Source: Saprospiraceae bacterium
GTDB lineage: Bacteria > Bacteroidota > Bacteroidia > Chitinophagales > Saprospiraceae
Reading direction: 5' to 3'
DNA: 64,000 bases
Assembly (NCBI GenBank): GCA_028285545.1
Contig: JANQPA010000044.1
Coordinates: 22,096 to 86,095, forward strand
In this document: piece after piece, positions 7,864 to 17,280 of the stretch
Layout: every line of letters starts with the position of its first letter
How positions within the stretch are numbered: position 1 is the first letter of the stretch
Program-made: the position numbers and the translations under genes
Notes under the pieces: generated by a model
Databases searched by the model: none
The model's input: the letters and a program-made list of their open reading frames with translations, nothing else
Told to the model about the DNA's origin: nothing

Positions 7864-9507
7864 TTACTCATATCCTTTTGGAGATTTTCTAGCCTTTGTT
7901 GCTTGCTCAAAAGCATAGGCCATCTTCAATAATTTATCTTCTTCAAAGGGTCTGGCAATGAAGGTTAAATTTCGAGGTCGGCCACTTTCTTGATATCCCA
8001 TAGGTACCGTGAGGCATGGATATTGGGCCATAGCGGCTTGTCCAGCACTAAAATTATTAATTGACAGAATAGCATCTAGCTGATGTTCCTGGAGGGGCTT
8101 TTCAAAAAATTCTGAAGCATTTTGCTTATACTCCATTTTCATTTTGGCAAAATCTTCGTCGCTGATATTTTCTGCTACTATTCCATCAAAAAGAGCCTGG
8201 CCATAAGGTATCCTTGTTAATGTATCTTCCAAATTATAGTTTACCACATCTTCCACACTTCGGGCAGTAATATTATCTGAAACATATTCCGACAAGTATT
8301 TCGGTAAGTCAACTTTCATATCTGCATTCAAAAAAGTAATAAAACCATCAAAGCCCAGTCGACCTGGATCAAAATGGATAGTATCTGCTCCAAAATCACT
8401 AATTTTTCCGACTGCTATTTGATACAATGAATCCTGCAAAAAACCTTTATTTACTCCCAAGCGTAATCCTTTTAGGGAACCTGATTTTAGTTCTTCCCAG
8501 TATATTTTTTGACTGGGAGCGCTATCAGTGATGGGATCTGCAGAATCTGAACCAGTCATAGCCGATAGCAAAATGGCATTATTCATCACACTCCTAGTCA
8601 TAGGTCCAGGTGTATCCAATGTACTTGAAATGGGTACGATTCCACTTCGACTTAGAAGCCCAATAGTTGGTTTTAAGCCAACAATACTGTTTGCACTAGA
8701 GGGAGAAAGAATAGAACCAGAAGTTTCGGTACCCACAGCTGCTGCTGCATAATTGGCTGCCATTGAAGACCCACTTCCAGAGCTTGAGCCTCCAGTTCCA
8801 AATTTCAACCGGCCATATGGATTTAAAGTTTGTCCCCCAATTGCACTATAACCAGAAGGGCAGCTTCTACAAAGGAAGTAAGCCCATTCGCTCAAGTTCA
8901 CCTTTCCTAAAATAATACCACCCTTTTCTTTTATTCTTTTGACAATAAAGGCATCGGGAGGCGTATTATCCTTCAAGATATGAGCTCCAGCGGTTGTAGG
9001 CATTCCTTCTGTATTGATATTATCTTTCAATAAAACGGGCATCCCAAAAATGGGATGATCTTCTTTAGATTTGGCTTTATCCTTTTGTCGGGCTTCAGCC
9101 ACAGCATTTGGATTAACGGATATTATTGTGTGCAGGGATTTATTCCGATCATTCTCAAACTTTACAATCCGATACAAATACCACTGGGTGAGTTTTTCAT
9201 AGCTGAGATCCCCTGATTGGATGTGTGATTGAAGGGTAGGAATATCCTGATCGTAAATCAAGGGTTTAAGCTCCTGGTAATCTTCTTCTGAGAAGAAACG
9301 GATTTGCGGTCCTATAACAGCCCAAATATCATTTTTGTCGAGAATTTTAGACTGGATGATCTTGAAAGTTCTACTGCCTGGGTCATTGCTGGATATTTCT
9401 TCAAGTTCTGAAGTCTCATCATAGGGTTCCCAGGTAGGTATGATGGTTTCGGGTTTGGGTTGACAAGCAAAAAGAAGGCTTAAGAGTATGAGGAGGCTTT
9501 TTCTCAT
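7864..9507 (-). CDS. Amidase-signature family lipoprotein
   Basis: This is a hydrolase of the amidase-signature family with 547 residues. The Ser-cisSer-Lys triad is visible: Lys in PVLLKDNINTEG, the first Ser in GTGGSSSGSGSS and the nucleophile region GTETSGSILSPS. I place the start at ATG 9507, because the protein then begins with a short charged segment, a hydrophobic core and the lipobox LLFAC, with Cys as the acylated residue. The longer frame to 9573 adds 22 residues that do not fit a signal. It would therefore be a lipoprotein hydrolysing amides, such as peptide or acyl amides, in the periplasm. It begins 66 nt after the stop of the M1 aminopeptidase gene on the same strand, and the two may work together on peptide-like substrates. 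The exact substrate is unknown. Confidence 0.88.
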   Translation of the reverse strand: MRKSLLILLSLLFACQPKPETIIPTWEPYDETSELEEISSNDPGSRTFKIIQSKILDKNDIWAVIGPQIRFFSEEDYQELKPLIYDQDIPTLQSHIQSGDLSYEKLTQWYLYRIVKFENDRNKSLHTIISVNPNAVAEARQKDKAKSKEDHPIFGMPVLLKDNINTEGMPTTAGAHILKDNTPPDAFIVKRIKEKGGIILGKVNLSEWAYFLCRSCPSGYSAIGGQTLNPYGRLKFGTGGSSSGSGSSMAANYAAAAVGTETSGSILSPSSANSIVGLKPTIGLLSRSGIVPISSTLDTPGPMTRSVMNNAILLSAMTGSDSADPITDSAPSQKIYWEELKSGSLKGLRLGVNKGFLQDSLYQIAVGKISDFGADTIHFDPGRLGFDGFITFLNADMKVDLPKYLSEYVSDNITARSVEDVVNYNLEDTLTRIPYGQALFDGIVAENISDEDFAKMKMEYKQNASEFFEKPLQEHQLDAILSINNFSAGQAAMAQYPCLTVPMGYQESGRPRNLTFIARPFEEDKLLKMAYAFEQATKARKSPKGYE

Positions 9508-9573
9508 GGCTATTGTTTGACTATGGATTTTAATAATGAACCAAATATAGTAAAGCAATTGATTTAATGACAA

Positions 9574-11223
9574 TTACTTCCCTTCGATCCTACAAAGCAA
9601 CCAACCTTGCGGATCAATCTCAAAATCACTGTCCTTTATTTTTAATTGTCCTTTGCCTGATGGCATCTTCACCTTCTTAATCTTATTGCCAACTTTTACA
9701 GGTATACTCATTTCAAATGGGATAGAAGACTGAACTTGCCATTCCATGTTTAAAATGCCGTTACTAACACTTGATTTAACGATAGGTATCTCACTGTAAT
9801 TTAAATAGTTATCAAAAAACCAATCAAGTGGTTTGCCATGAAGTTTTTCAACTATTTTTTGAAATTCCTGAGTGTCAGATAACCTGCAATGACTACCATC
9901 TGTCACCTTTTCATCTTTCTTCGTTGGATAAGCCATTCGTCTTAATGCCTGGTACATTTTCTTTTTTCCTAGCATAAAACGCAAACTATGCAGCACAGCA
10001 GCTCCTTTGCTATATACATCAGAAATGTAACCTTCCCTGGCAGAGACTCCATTTTTGGATAAAACAATGGGGAATTTATTTTGAGCTCTGGTTTTGTAAG
10101 CGCCTGCATATTCAAAATAAGCTTCTTGCCCCAGGAGTTCTTCAGCATATAAGGATTCAGTATAGGTCGCAAAACCTTCATGTATCCACCAATGCTTCCA
10201 ATCGCCACAGGTAACCATATTGGCAAACCACTCATGAGCCAATTCATGAAAATGAAGAAAGTCAAAACCATATTTATTCAATCTAAAATCATTGCCATAG
10301 GCAATAATAGACTGGGTTTCCATCCCGTAATAATAGGTTTCGGCTACTCCATATTTATCAGCTCGAAATGGATAAGGGCCCAGGAGTTTTTCCAGAAAGG
10401 CCATGTCTCTTTCAAAGTATTTAAAGTGCTCTTTTGCCTGCTCATAATGCTCAGGGACGGTCCAAAAGATAAAAGGAAAGCTTTCACCACTAACACTTTT
10501 GTAGCTGGTTTCTATGGTTTTATAAGGAGCAATATTTAAGGTGACGGCATAATTATTGACCGGTGTAGAAATAAACCAATGATGTGTCCTCGTACCATCT
10601 TCATTATTACTGATATTCCTGAGTTTACCATTTGTGGCGACTACCAATTCTTCATCTACCGTAATATTTACAGCCATAGAATCTGGCTCATCTGAAGGGT
10701 GATCCTTACAGGGCCACCAAATATCAGCTCCGTTTAAAACGGACACATTACCTACCCATGGTGCACCAGCTTCTGTTTTTGCCCAAAAAAAGCCATCTGC
10801 CCAGCTATATTTTTGAGGGTTTTCTACAGAAAGTGGATGGCCTGAATAATATACCTTAACAGTGAACTTCTTTCCTTTGTCCATATTCTCGCCCATGTGA
10901 ATATGTAGTTCACCACCAATCCTTTCCCATAAAGTCGTTGTTTCTTCTCCATCTTTGAACCAGTTAATTTGACTTACCTCAAAGGTTGTATCTAAATCAA
11001 GGATGATTTTATCATGATCTTCTAAGGCAGTAAAAGTTACTGCCAGATCCCCTCCTATCCATTTTTTATCAGTATCAACTCGAAGGTTTAAGTCATAAAA
11101 ATGTACATCCATTCGAGCTTGCTCTGGAATCAAGGGGCCACCAGAATCGTAGATAGGACGTTGTCCAAAGATACTTGCACATGAAAGCATTAGAAAAAGA
11201 GAAAAGGATATCAATATTTTCAT
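9574..11223 (-). CDS. Exported M1-family metallopeptidase
   Basis: This zinc aminopeptidase of the M1 (gluzincin) family has 549 residues. The zinc site HELAHEW followed 18 residues later by the third ligand Glu in WIHEGFATYTE is complete, and the exopeptidase motif appears as YYGMETQS (GxMEN-like with Thr in place of Asn). The N-terminal beta-domain begins after a signal sequence (MKILISFSLFLMLSCASIFGQ), which also contains a possible lipobox LMLSC. The protein is shorter than full M1 enzymes and seems to lack the large C-terminal helical domain, ending in a small beta-rich segment. The likely role is trimming of peptides outside the cytoplasm. Downstream in transcription lies the amidase gene, probably in the same operon. 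Confidence 0.9.
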   Translation of the reverse strand: MKILISFSLFLMLSCASIFGQRPIYDSGGPLIPEQARMDVHFYDLNLRVDTDKKWIGGDLAVTFTALEDHDKIILDLDTTFEVSQINWFKDGEETTTLWERIGGELHIHMGENMDKGKKFTVKVYYSGHPLSVENPQKYSWADGFFWAKTEAGAPWVGNVSVLNGADIWWPCKDHPSDEPDSMAVNITVDEELVVATNGKLRNISNNEDGTRTHHWFISTPVNNYAVTLNIAPYKTIETSYKSVSGESFPFIFWTVPEHYEQAKEHFKYFERDMAFLEKLLGPYPFRADKYGVAETYYYGMETQSIIAYGNDFRLNKYGFDFLHFHELAHEWFANMVTCGDWKHWWIHEGFATYTESLYAEELLGQEAYFEYAGAYKTRAQNKFPIVLSKNGVSAREGYISDVYSKGAAVLHSLRFMLGKKKMYQALRRMAYPTKKDEKVTDGSHCRLSDTQEFQKIVEKLHGKPLDWFFDNYLNYSEIPIVKSSVSNGILNMEWQVQSSIPFEMSIPVKVGNKIKKVKMPSGKGQLKIKDSDFEIDPQGWLLCRIEGK

Positions 11224-11339
11224 AAAGCGGCAAATTATTTTATGATTAGCTCTAGAACTGAGTATTTAAGTTACTCATTCTCAAAATGAAACTAACATTA
11301 ATAATTTGATATCCTTTAAAAAATACAGTTATTTCTAAT

Positions 11340-14009
11340 TTAGGAATGTACCAAGAGGCTCTGGATTTTAGCAAGCAGATCATCAATATCAAAGGGTTTA
11401 CCGATAAATTCGTTCATACCCATCTCATAACATAATTCCACCTCCTCTTTCATTACATTAGCCGTCATAGCAATGATGGGTATTTCTGATTTTCCATTAG
11501 ACATATTTCGAATGACTTTAGTTGCTTCATAGCCGTTCATCACGGGCATTTGAACGTCCATAAGAATAATATCAAAATCAGCGTGTGACACTTTTTCAAC
11601 GGCAATCACACCATTCTCTGCCACTTCAACAACTACATCTTCAATGGCATCTTCCAGTTCTTCTTGGGCTACAATGGTATTGAATTGGTTGTCTTCGACT
11701 AACAATACTTTTATTGCTTTAAGGGAAGCGGCGTAACTACCTGATTGTTCTGGAGTGGTTACGAAATCCTTTACCTCTGTATCGATTTTATAAGGTATGC
11801 TGAAGTAAAATTTACTGCCTTTACCTTTTTGACTTTCCGCCCAGATTTTACCGTGCTGTATTTCCACTAGCTTTTTAGAAATACTCAAACCCAAGCCGGT
11901 GCCACCAAATTTTCGACTTGTATCAGAATAGGCCTGTTCAAAAGATTTAAAAATCTTTTCCAAACGATCTGCTCCTATTCCTACTCCTGTATCTGAAACA
12001 CAAAAGTGAGCCATTACTCTATTTTCTTTTTCGACGACCTCCGTTTTGAGTTGGATCGTTATGACTCCTTTTTCGGTAAATTTAATGGCGTTGCCTACTA
12101 AATTCAAGAGTATTTGGTGAAGCCTTGTCGGATCTCCTTGTATAGTAACAGACCTATTTTTAGTGATATTGGTTTGCAACAATAAACCCTTTTCTTCGGC
12201 CTTGAACTGTGAAATGGTTTTTACATTTTGAATGACCTCTTCGAAAGAGAAAGGAATGCTTTCTAATTCAATTTTCCCAGCCTCGATTTTTGTCATATCT
12301 AAAATGTCATTGATAATAACCAGGAGTGAATTGGAAGAATCCTTAATGGCATTGAGGTAAGTAAGTTGTTTCGTCTGCGGTTCTCGTCGGAGCAGGATAT
12401 CCGTCATCCCTTTAATGGCATTCATAGGAGTCCGGATCTCGTGACTCATGTTGGCAAGAAACAGGTGCTTGGCTTGTTCAGAGGCCTGCGCCTTTTCTTT
12501 TTCGGATTCAATAAGTCGGTTTTTTTCCTGGAGAGCTGCTTGAGTTTTACGGGTGTAGCGCAATCTAGAGGCAAGTCCAAATAATAGAAGAATTGCAAAA
12601 AGGGCTAAACCGATAAGGAGATTTCTTGTCGTTTTTTGTTTATTTATTTGGGCCTGATATTTTAGTTCCTGTAAATATGTTTGTTCAGCCAGTTGGAGGC
12701 TATCGGCAAGTCGTTGTTGCTGAAACTGATTTTCCAATTCCAGTCGAGTAACTTCCTGACCATTGCGCAAAGCTACTATCGAATCCTGGGTTCCGGTAAA
12801 TAGTCGGTAATAATCCAGGGCTTTTTTGTAATTACCCTGTGTTTCATAAGCCTTATAAAGTACTTCCAGATTACCGACTGAGGCAAAAAGATTCTCGTTT
12901 GCAAAATCTAAACCAGTTTGTGCGGATTCGATCGCTTTTTTTGTTTGCCCTATGCCTAGGTAGGTGGTGCCCAGGTGAGAAAAGAATCGACACCGATTCC
13001 AAATTGTTGCCTTATTAGTTATACTCCTAAAATAATCTTCAGCTCCTAATAATTCTTGTAAGGCGGCCTGGAAATTACCAGTTAAATTATCGATACTTGC
13101 TTTTACCCATTTGGCCTTCATCATGCAGGGTATACATTCTACCCTACCATTCATAAAAGTCATTGCTTTTTCAATAAAATGAGTAGCTTTTTCATTATCC
13201 TTTTGCAATTGATATAATACGGCCAGATCAATATAACAGGAGCCGATCTCTTCAGCATAACCAAAAAATGATTGGAAGAGCTCTAAAGCTTTAAGGGTAT
13301 ACCGCTCTGCTTCTTCGTAATTACCAATTTTAGCGTGGATACTACCAATAGTGGCAATTGCCTCTATATAATATACATCGTTAACGATGCCTTTTGCCTC
13401 ATAAGATTGAATTGCTTTTTGGAATAAAGATAGCGCTTTGGGAAATTCCGAGTTGGTGTAATTATAATAAGCTAGATTACTATACAAAAGGGCTTGTTCG
13501 GAGTTAATTGTTTTGCCATCGATCTCTTCCCGGATACGTTCATAGTTGTTATCTAGTTGATGAGAGCTGATCCCAGTTTCCTCAATCACGCAAACATCCA
13601 ATATGTATAAGGCTGTCACTGAAGTAGAATAATCATTCAGCTCAATCGATAGATCAAAGGCCTCTTGTGCAAGTGGACAAGCATTTTCTAAATCTTGTTG
13701 GGCAAAATAAGCAGCACTTTCTAATATGGTAAACCTGGCCAGATATTCTTTTTTGCCTAGTTGCTCAACCAGAGCCTGAGCACCTTTAACAAAAGGAGCC
13801 CAGCGTATTGCCTCCGGGTTGTTTCTTTCACTACGTAAAAAAGGATCAAAACGCTCGTAAAAAGCATTAAGTCGGTCAACAGAGAGGTTGGTAGTATCTG
13901 ACCAGACTGCAAAAAGAGAGTCGGCCTTTGGATGTTGAGCTCTTCCTGTTTGAAGAACAAGCACCATAAATATCCCGACCAATGCAGCGCTAAGAATATA
14001 TCTTGACAT
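11340..14009 (-). CDS. TPR hybrid sensor histidine kinase with receiver domain
   Basis: This membrane-bound hybrid kinase has 889 residues. A signal peptide (MSRYILSAALVGIFMVLVLQTGRAQ) leads to a periplasmic array of tetratricopeptide repeats (about residues 50-430), a coiled region, one membrane helix (LIGLALFAILLLFGLASRL), a second coiled coil, the dimerisation/phospho-acceptor domain (NMSHEIRTPMNAIKG, with the His), a HATPase domain (DTGVGIG, FGGTGLGLSI) and a C-terminal receiver (about 768-889; phospho-acceptor Asp in ILMDVQMPVMNG). No DNA-binding domain is present, so a separate output protein must exist. ATG 14009 is preferred over TTG 14015. The gene is flanked by the M1 peptidase and a MacB-like permease on the same strand, with gaps above 100 nt on both sides, so it is probably transcribed alone. 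The signal sensed is unknown. Confidence 0.92.
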   Translation of the reverse strand: MSRYILSAALVGIFMVLVLQTGRAQHPKADSLFAVWSDTTNLSVDRLNAFYERFDPFLRSERNNPEAIRWAPFVKGAQALVEQLGKKEYLARFTILESAAYFAQQDLENACPLAQEAFDLSIELNDYSTSVTALYILDVCVIEETGISSHQLDNNYERIREEIDGKTINSEQALLYSNLAYYNYTNSEFPKALSLFQKAIQSYEAKGIVNDVYYIEAIATIGSIHAKIGNYEEAERYTLKALELFQSFFGYAEEIGSCYIDLAVLYQLQKDNEKATHFIEKAMTFMNGRVECIPCMMKAKWVKASIDNLTGNFQAALQELLGAEDYFRSITNKATIWNRCRFFSHLGTTYLGIGQTKKAIESAQTGLDFANENLFASVGNLEVLYKAYETQGNYKKALDYYRLFTGTQDSIVALRNGQEVTRLELENQFQQQRLADSLQLAEQTYLQELKYQAQINKQKTTRNLLIGLALFAILLLFGLASRLRYTRKTQAALQEKNRLIESEKEKAQASEQAKHLFLANMSHEIRTPMNAIKGMTDILLRREPQTKQLTYLNAIKDSSNSLLVIINDILDMTKIEAGKIELESIPFSFEEVIQNVKTISQFKAEEKGLLLQTNITKNRSVTIQGDPTRLHQILLNLVGNAIKFTEKGVITIQLKTEVVEKENRVMAHFCVSDTGVGIGADRLEKIFKSFEQAYSDTSRKFGGTGLGLSISKKLVEIQHGKIWAESQKGKGSKFYFSIPYKIDTEVKDFVTTPEQSGSYAASLKAIKVLLVEDNQFNTIVAQEELEDAIEDVVVEVAENGVIAVEKVSHADFDIILMDVQMPVMNGYEATKVIRNMSNGKSEIPIIAMTANVMKEEVELCYEMGMNEFIGKPFDIDDLLAKIQSLLVHS

Positions 14010-14015
14010 AAACAA

Positions 14016-14048
14016 CTTTTCGTAATTGAATTTCCAATTAACGAAAAG
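14016..14048. promoter_or_regulatory. Imperfect inverted repeat just upstream of the hybrid kinase start
   Basis: The arms 14016-14028 (CTTTTCGTAATTG) and 14035-14048 (CAATTAACGAAAAG) pair except for one bulged base, with a loop of about 6 nt. The hairpin lies immediately before the ATG at 14009 of the minus-strand kinase gene, so it could be an operator or a structure at the ribosome entry site. No function is proven. Confidence 0.35.
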
Positions 14049-14126
14049 AAGAGCGAGAAATCAACTTTTACTTATCAAATGGTTCAATTGATGATCAAAC
14101 GGTCAAAATTTATAGTGCTTGTTATA

Positions 14127-16760
14127 TTACTCCTCTTTTAAACATTGAACTGGATTAATTCTGGCTGCTTTATAAGTTTGTAAAGCAACCGTCGACCAGG
14201 CAATCAACATGGTTAATAAACCTGCTCCTACAAAAAACCACCACTCTAAGTCAATCCGGTAAGCAAAGCTCTGGATCCAATTTCTGGTAAGTAAATAACT
14301 AATAGGAAGAGCTATTAAAATGGCAATAAGCACCATTGCACTGAAATCTTTGGATAGTAATTGAACGATGCTAAAATTACTGGACCCAAGTATTTTTCGT
14401 ATTCCAATTTCTTTCAACCTCCTTTCTGCAGTAAAAGAAGCTAAACCAAATAGTCCTAGGCAGGATATCAAAATGGCAATACCGGCAAAATACCTGGACA
14501 AAATTGCTACTCTGTTTTCAGCAGCATAAAGCGTCTCAAAATCTTCATCCAAAAATCGGTATTCAAATGGCAGGCCAGCGGTAAACTTTGTATACAATTT
14601 CTTTATGCCAGCAATAGTTTCGGCTTCATTTCCTGCTCGGATTTTCACCAAAATTTCATTTAGTCCGGGATAACATTGAAAGAAACAAGGTCCTACATCT
14701 TCATATAAAGATTCAAAATGAAAATCCTTTACTACACCTACAATTTGCCTGTCTTTTCCCCAAAGTTTAATGGTTTGACCTACTGGCTCCTCAAGACCCA
14801 TGGCCTCAATAGCCGATTCATTAAAAATAATCGTAGACTCCTCAGTGCCAAAATCTTTTGAAAAGGTTCTTCCTTTCTTAATTTCAAAACCAAGCAGCTT
14901 TATTAAGTCATAGTCCACTTCCAGGTTCGCGAATCGAATAACTTCATCTGGTTCTTTTCCGGGCCATGCCAATCCTGTAGTCCCACCGTAATCGCCGACT
15001 AAATCATGTCCAAAGCTTGAAGCCTCTATCACTCCGGGTATGTTTTTAATTTCTTCTAGAAAGGAATCCATCTCATCATCAAGATTACCTTCCCGTGGAA
15101 AAGTAATGATGTTGTCCTTGTTAAACCCTAGGTTTTTATTATTGATGTATTCGATTTGTTTATAAACTACTGTAACGGCTACAATAAGAACGATGGATAC
15201 CACAAATTGGAATACCACCAATCCTCTTCGGGCCCATATTTCGCCTATCGAAGCATTAATCTTACCTTTAAATATGCTCACAGGCTTAAATCTTGAAAGA
15301 TAAAGAGCTGGATAGCTTCCTGCTAGCAAGCCTGTCAATAAAGAAATCAACAGTATTTTAGAAATCAATGACATTGAAAAATTAAGTCCTAGCTCTTTAC
15401 CCGTAATCACATTAAAATTGGGCAGGAAGAACATCACTAGTCCAATGGCTAAAAGTAAAGATAGAAAAGTCAGCAAGAGAGACTCCAGAAGAAATTGATT
15501 GATTAATGATTTCCTGCTTGCTCCTATAACCTTTTTTACCCCGATTTCTTTTAACCTCCGGGTGGCTTTGGCAGTTGATAAGTTCATAAAATTAATGCAA
15601 GCAATAATCAGAATGAACAAAGCAATCATTGAAAATAATCTAACATAACTAATCCGACCACCGGCAATTTGCCCATTTTCATAATTTCCTTTTAAATAAC
15701 GATCAGAAAATTTCTGTAAAAAGAAGATACTAGAGTTCTCTGGCGTTTTCCGTTTATTGGCTGCCATCGATTTTTCTATACTGTACTTCTTCAATTTTTC
15801 ATTAAAGGACTCCAATTGGACCCCCTCTTTTAATAGGACGAAAGTGCTAGGATCACTATTTCTCCAACTGTGCAATCGTTCATATTCTTCAAACATCTTT
15901 TGGTAAGAAAATAAAACATCAAACTGCTGAGTGGATTGGGCAGGTGGTTTTTTAAAAATACCCGTGATGGTAAACAAGCCGCTGAGTCTGCCCTCATCCC
16001 AGTTTATTGATTTCCCAATGATGTTTTTAGTGTTTCCAAATAATTTTTTGGCTATTTCATCAGAGATTAAAACCGCATTTTTATCGGTTAACACATCTTC
16101 ACTATTACCAGTTAAGAGTTGGTAAGAAAATACTTCAAAAAAGTTTTTACTTACATACATTTCGCTTGCCTTAAATTGAAGCTCCTCATTCGATATGATC
16201 CCTTTAACCTCTTCATCGCCAAAAGAGGCACTAACTACAGCAGCAGCCTCGACCTCAGGAAAGTCTTCCTCCAGGGCCTTTGCCAAAATACCAGGTGTAG
16301 GCTCGATGGTTAGAATTTCATCTACCTGTGGCAAATTATGCATGACCTGATAAAGCCTATCATCTTTATCATGAAATTTATCCTTACTTAATTCATCCGT
16401 CACCCAGAGGAATATAAAAAGGACACAGGCCAGTCCTGTGGACAGGCCAATTAAGTTGATTAAAAAAGAGCTCTTATAGCGTTTAATATTTCTAAAAATT
16501 AATTTTAAGTGGTGTGACAACATGTCGAGTGAAATAAATGGGTGAAAATTAAATACAGATTTTATGATGTTGGGGCGTATCAATTTCAAAACGCCAATGG
16601 TATATTTACGCCTGGCTTTGCCAGCTGAGAATTGCTCCAGGTCATCTTGGAAGATCTCTTCCATATCTCCTTCGATTTCTTCCAGATACTCTTTCTTTAT
16701 TATCCATCGAAGAAGTTGTAATGGCCATTTGGGTGGGTATTTATTGTTCAAATGCTTCAT
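14127..16760 (-). CDS. MacB/FtsX-like permease with N-terminal prefix domain
   Basis: This inner-membrane protein of 877 residues belongs to the MacB_PCD/FtsX permease family. An extra N-terminal segment of about 75 residues (PLQLLRWIIKKEYLEEIEGD, then RRKYTIGVLKL) is the prefix domain typical of PadR-linked permeases. Two FtsX modules follow, each with a first TM, a large periplasmic domain and a three-TM block. The conserved cytoplasmic motif occurs twice (RRLKEIGVKKVIGASR and RRLKEIGIRKILGSSN). The start ATG 16760 overlaps the PadR stop by 4 nt (ATGA), which fixes the start and shows translational coupling. No ABC ATPase gene is adjacent, so the ATPase must act in trans or be dispensable. 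Proteins of this type move lipoproteins, peptides or toxins outward, or transmit force, but the cargo here is unknown. Confidence 0.9.
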   Translation of the reverse strand: MKHLNNKYPPKWPLQLLRWIIKKEYLEEIEGDMEEIFQDDLEQFSAGKARRKYTIGVLKLIRPNIIKSVFNFHPFISLDMLSHHLKLIFRNIKRYKSSFLINLIGLSTGLACVLFIFLWVTDELSKDKFHDKDDRLYQVMHNLPQVDEILTIEPTPGILAKALEEDFPEVEAAAVVSASFGDEEVKGIISNEELQFKASEMYVSKNFFEVFSYQLLTGNSEDVLTDKNAVLISDEIAKKLFGNTKNIIGKSINWDEGRLSGLFTITGIFKKPPAQSTQQFDVLFSYQKMFEEYERLHSWRNSDPSTFVLLKEGVQLESFNEKLKKYSIEKSMAANKRKTPENSSIFFLQKFSDRYLKGNYENGQIAGGRISYVRLFSMIALFILIIACINFMNLSTAKATRRLKEIGVKKVIGASRKSLINQFLLESLLLTFLSLLLAIGLVMFFLPNFNVITGKELGLNFSMSLISKILLISLLTGLLAGSYPALYLSRFKPVSIFKGKINASIGEIWARRGLVVFQFVVSIVLIVAVTVVYKQIEYINNKNLGFNKDNIITFPREGNLDDEMDSFLEEIKNIPGVIEASSFGHDLVGDYGGTTGLAWPGKEPDEVIRFANLEVDYDLIKLLGFEIKKGRTFSKDFGTEESTIIFNESAIEAMGLEEPVGQTIKLWGKDRQIVGVVKDFHFESLYEDVGPCFFQCYPGLNEILVKIRAGNEAETIAGIKKLYTKFTAGLPFEYRFLDEDFETLYAAENRVAILSRYFAGIAILISCLGLFGLASFTAERRLKEIGIRKILGSSNFSIVQLLSKDFSAMVLIAILIALPISYLLTRNWIQSFAYRIDLEWWFFVGAGLLTMLIAWSTVALQTYKAARINPVQCLKEE

Positions 16761-17083
16761 GGTGTTCCAAATTTTGGCATGGAAGCCCACAGACCTGCTC
16801 GTATTTCTTTAATTTCTGCAAGGACTTTATGTGCATAACTGGTAGCAGCATAAATCCTTTTGCGCTTCCCTCCCCTCTTTGGAGTAGCCTCTCCAAATTC
16901 AGAAGTCAAAAAACCTTTGTCCTCCATTCTCTTTAAGGCGGATTGGATAGATCCAACACTGAGCTGCTGCTTTAACCGCTCTTCCAACTCCTTTTTAATC
17001 ATCACTCCATAAGCTTCCTCTTGAAGGACAATCACAGTTAGGAGCACAAATTCTTCAAATTCTCCGAGTTTTGTCTTTTTCAT
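16757..17083 (-). CDS. PadR-family transcriptional regulator
   Basis: This is a winged-helix regulator of 108 residues. It shows the PadR pattern: an N-terminal helix (GEFEEFVLLTVIVLQEEAYG), a recognition segment (LSVGSIQSALKRMEDKGFL) and a beta-wing (RGGKRKRIYAATSYA), then one C-terminal helix. The short form matches the PadR proteins encoded directly before prefix-domain permeases in Bacteroidota and Acidobacteria-like genomes. Its stop overlaps the permease ATG. Two 17-bp direct repeats (17091-17107, 17128-17144) surround a near-consensus promoter immediately upstream, so it probably represses its own operon until a ligand binds. The inducer is unknown. Confidence 0.92.
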   Translation of the reverse strand: MKKTKLGEFEEFVLLTVIVLQEEAYGVMIKKELEERLKQQLSVGSIQSALKRMEDKGFLTSEFGEATPKRGGKRKRIYAATSYAHKVLAEIKEIRAGLWASMPKFGTP

Positions 17084-17090
17084 TTTGATA

Positions 17091-17107
17091 TTATTCGTAA
17101 TTGCAGT
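17091..17107 (-). promoter_or_regulatory. Candidate PadR operator, proximal copy
   Basis: On the minus strand this reads ACTGCAATTACGAATAA. It is the same 17-mer as the distal copy except for one base (A versus G). It begins at the last base of the -7-like element and would cover the transcription start of the padR-permease operon. Confidence 0.6.
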
Positions 17108-17137
17108 AAATATAAGAGAAATTTATTTTATTCGCAA
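17107..17137 (-). promoter_or_regulatory. Promoter of the padR-permease operon
   Basis: On the minus strand TTG (17137-17135), a 20-nt spacer and TATATTTA (17114-17107) fit the Bacteroidota housekeeping consensus TTTG-N19/20-TAnnTTTG with one mismatch in the -7 box. The -33 element lies inside the distal PadR repeat, and the proximal repeat begins at the end of the -7 box. Confidence 0.55.
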
Positions 17138-17144
17138 TTGCAGT
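17128..17144 (-). promoter_or_regulatory. Candidate PadR operator, distal copy
   Basis: On the minus strand this reads ACTGCAATTGCGAATAA. It covers the -33 element of the predicted promoter and is offset 37 bp from the proximal copy, about three and a half helical turns. Confidence 0.6.
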
Positions 17145-17208
17145 TTTTATAATTTATAGAGTGGCCTAGCAAGAAAAGGTTGGAATTTTTCACACAAAAA
17201 GCATATAT

Positions 17209-17255
17209 ATCAGCGAAATTAGCGTAGCCATTCGCGATTATTTGCGTGAAAAAAA
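17209..17255. repeat. Possible degenerate intergenic repeat
   Basis: This stretch contains short reiterations of GCG-centred words (AGCGAAATTAGCG, ATTCGCGATTATTTGCGTG) and ends in seven A residues, lying between radical SAM stop and padR promoter. It resembles the GCGTAATT-type intergenic sequences scattered in some Bacteroidota genomes. That likeness is from memory, and only one copy occurs here. Confidence 0.25.
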
Positions 17256-17280
17256 TCTAATTATTGCTTGAAATTAGGTT

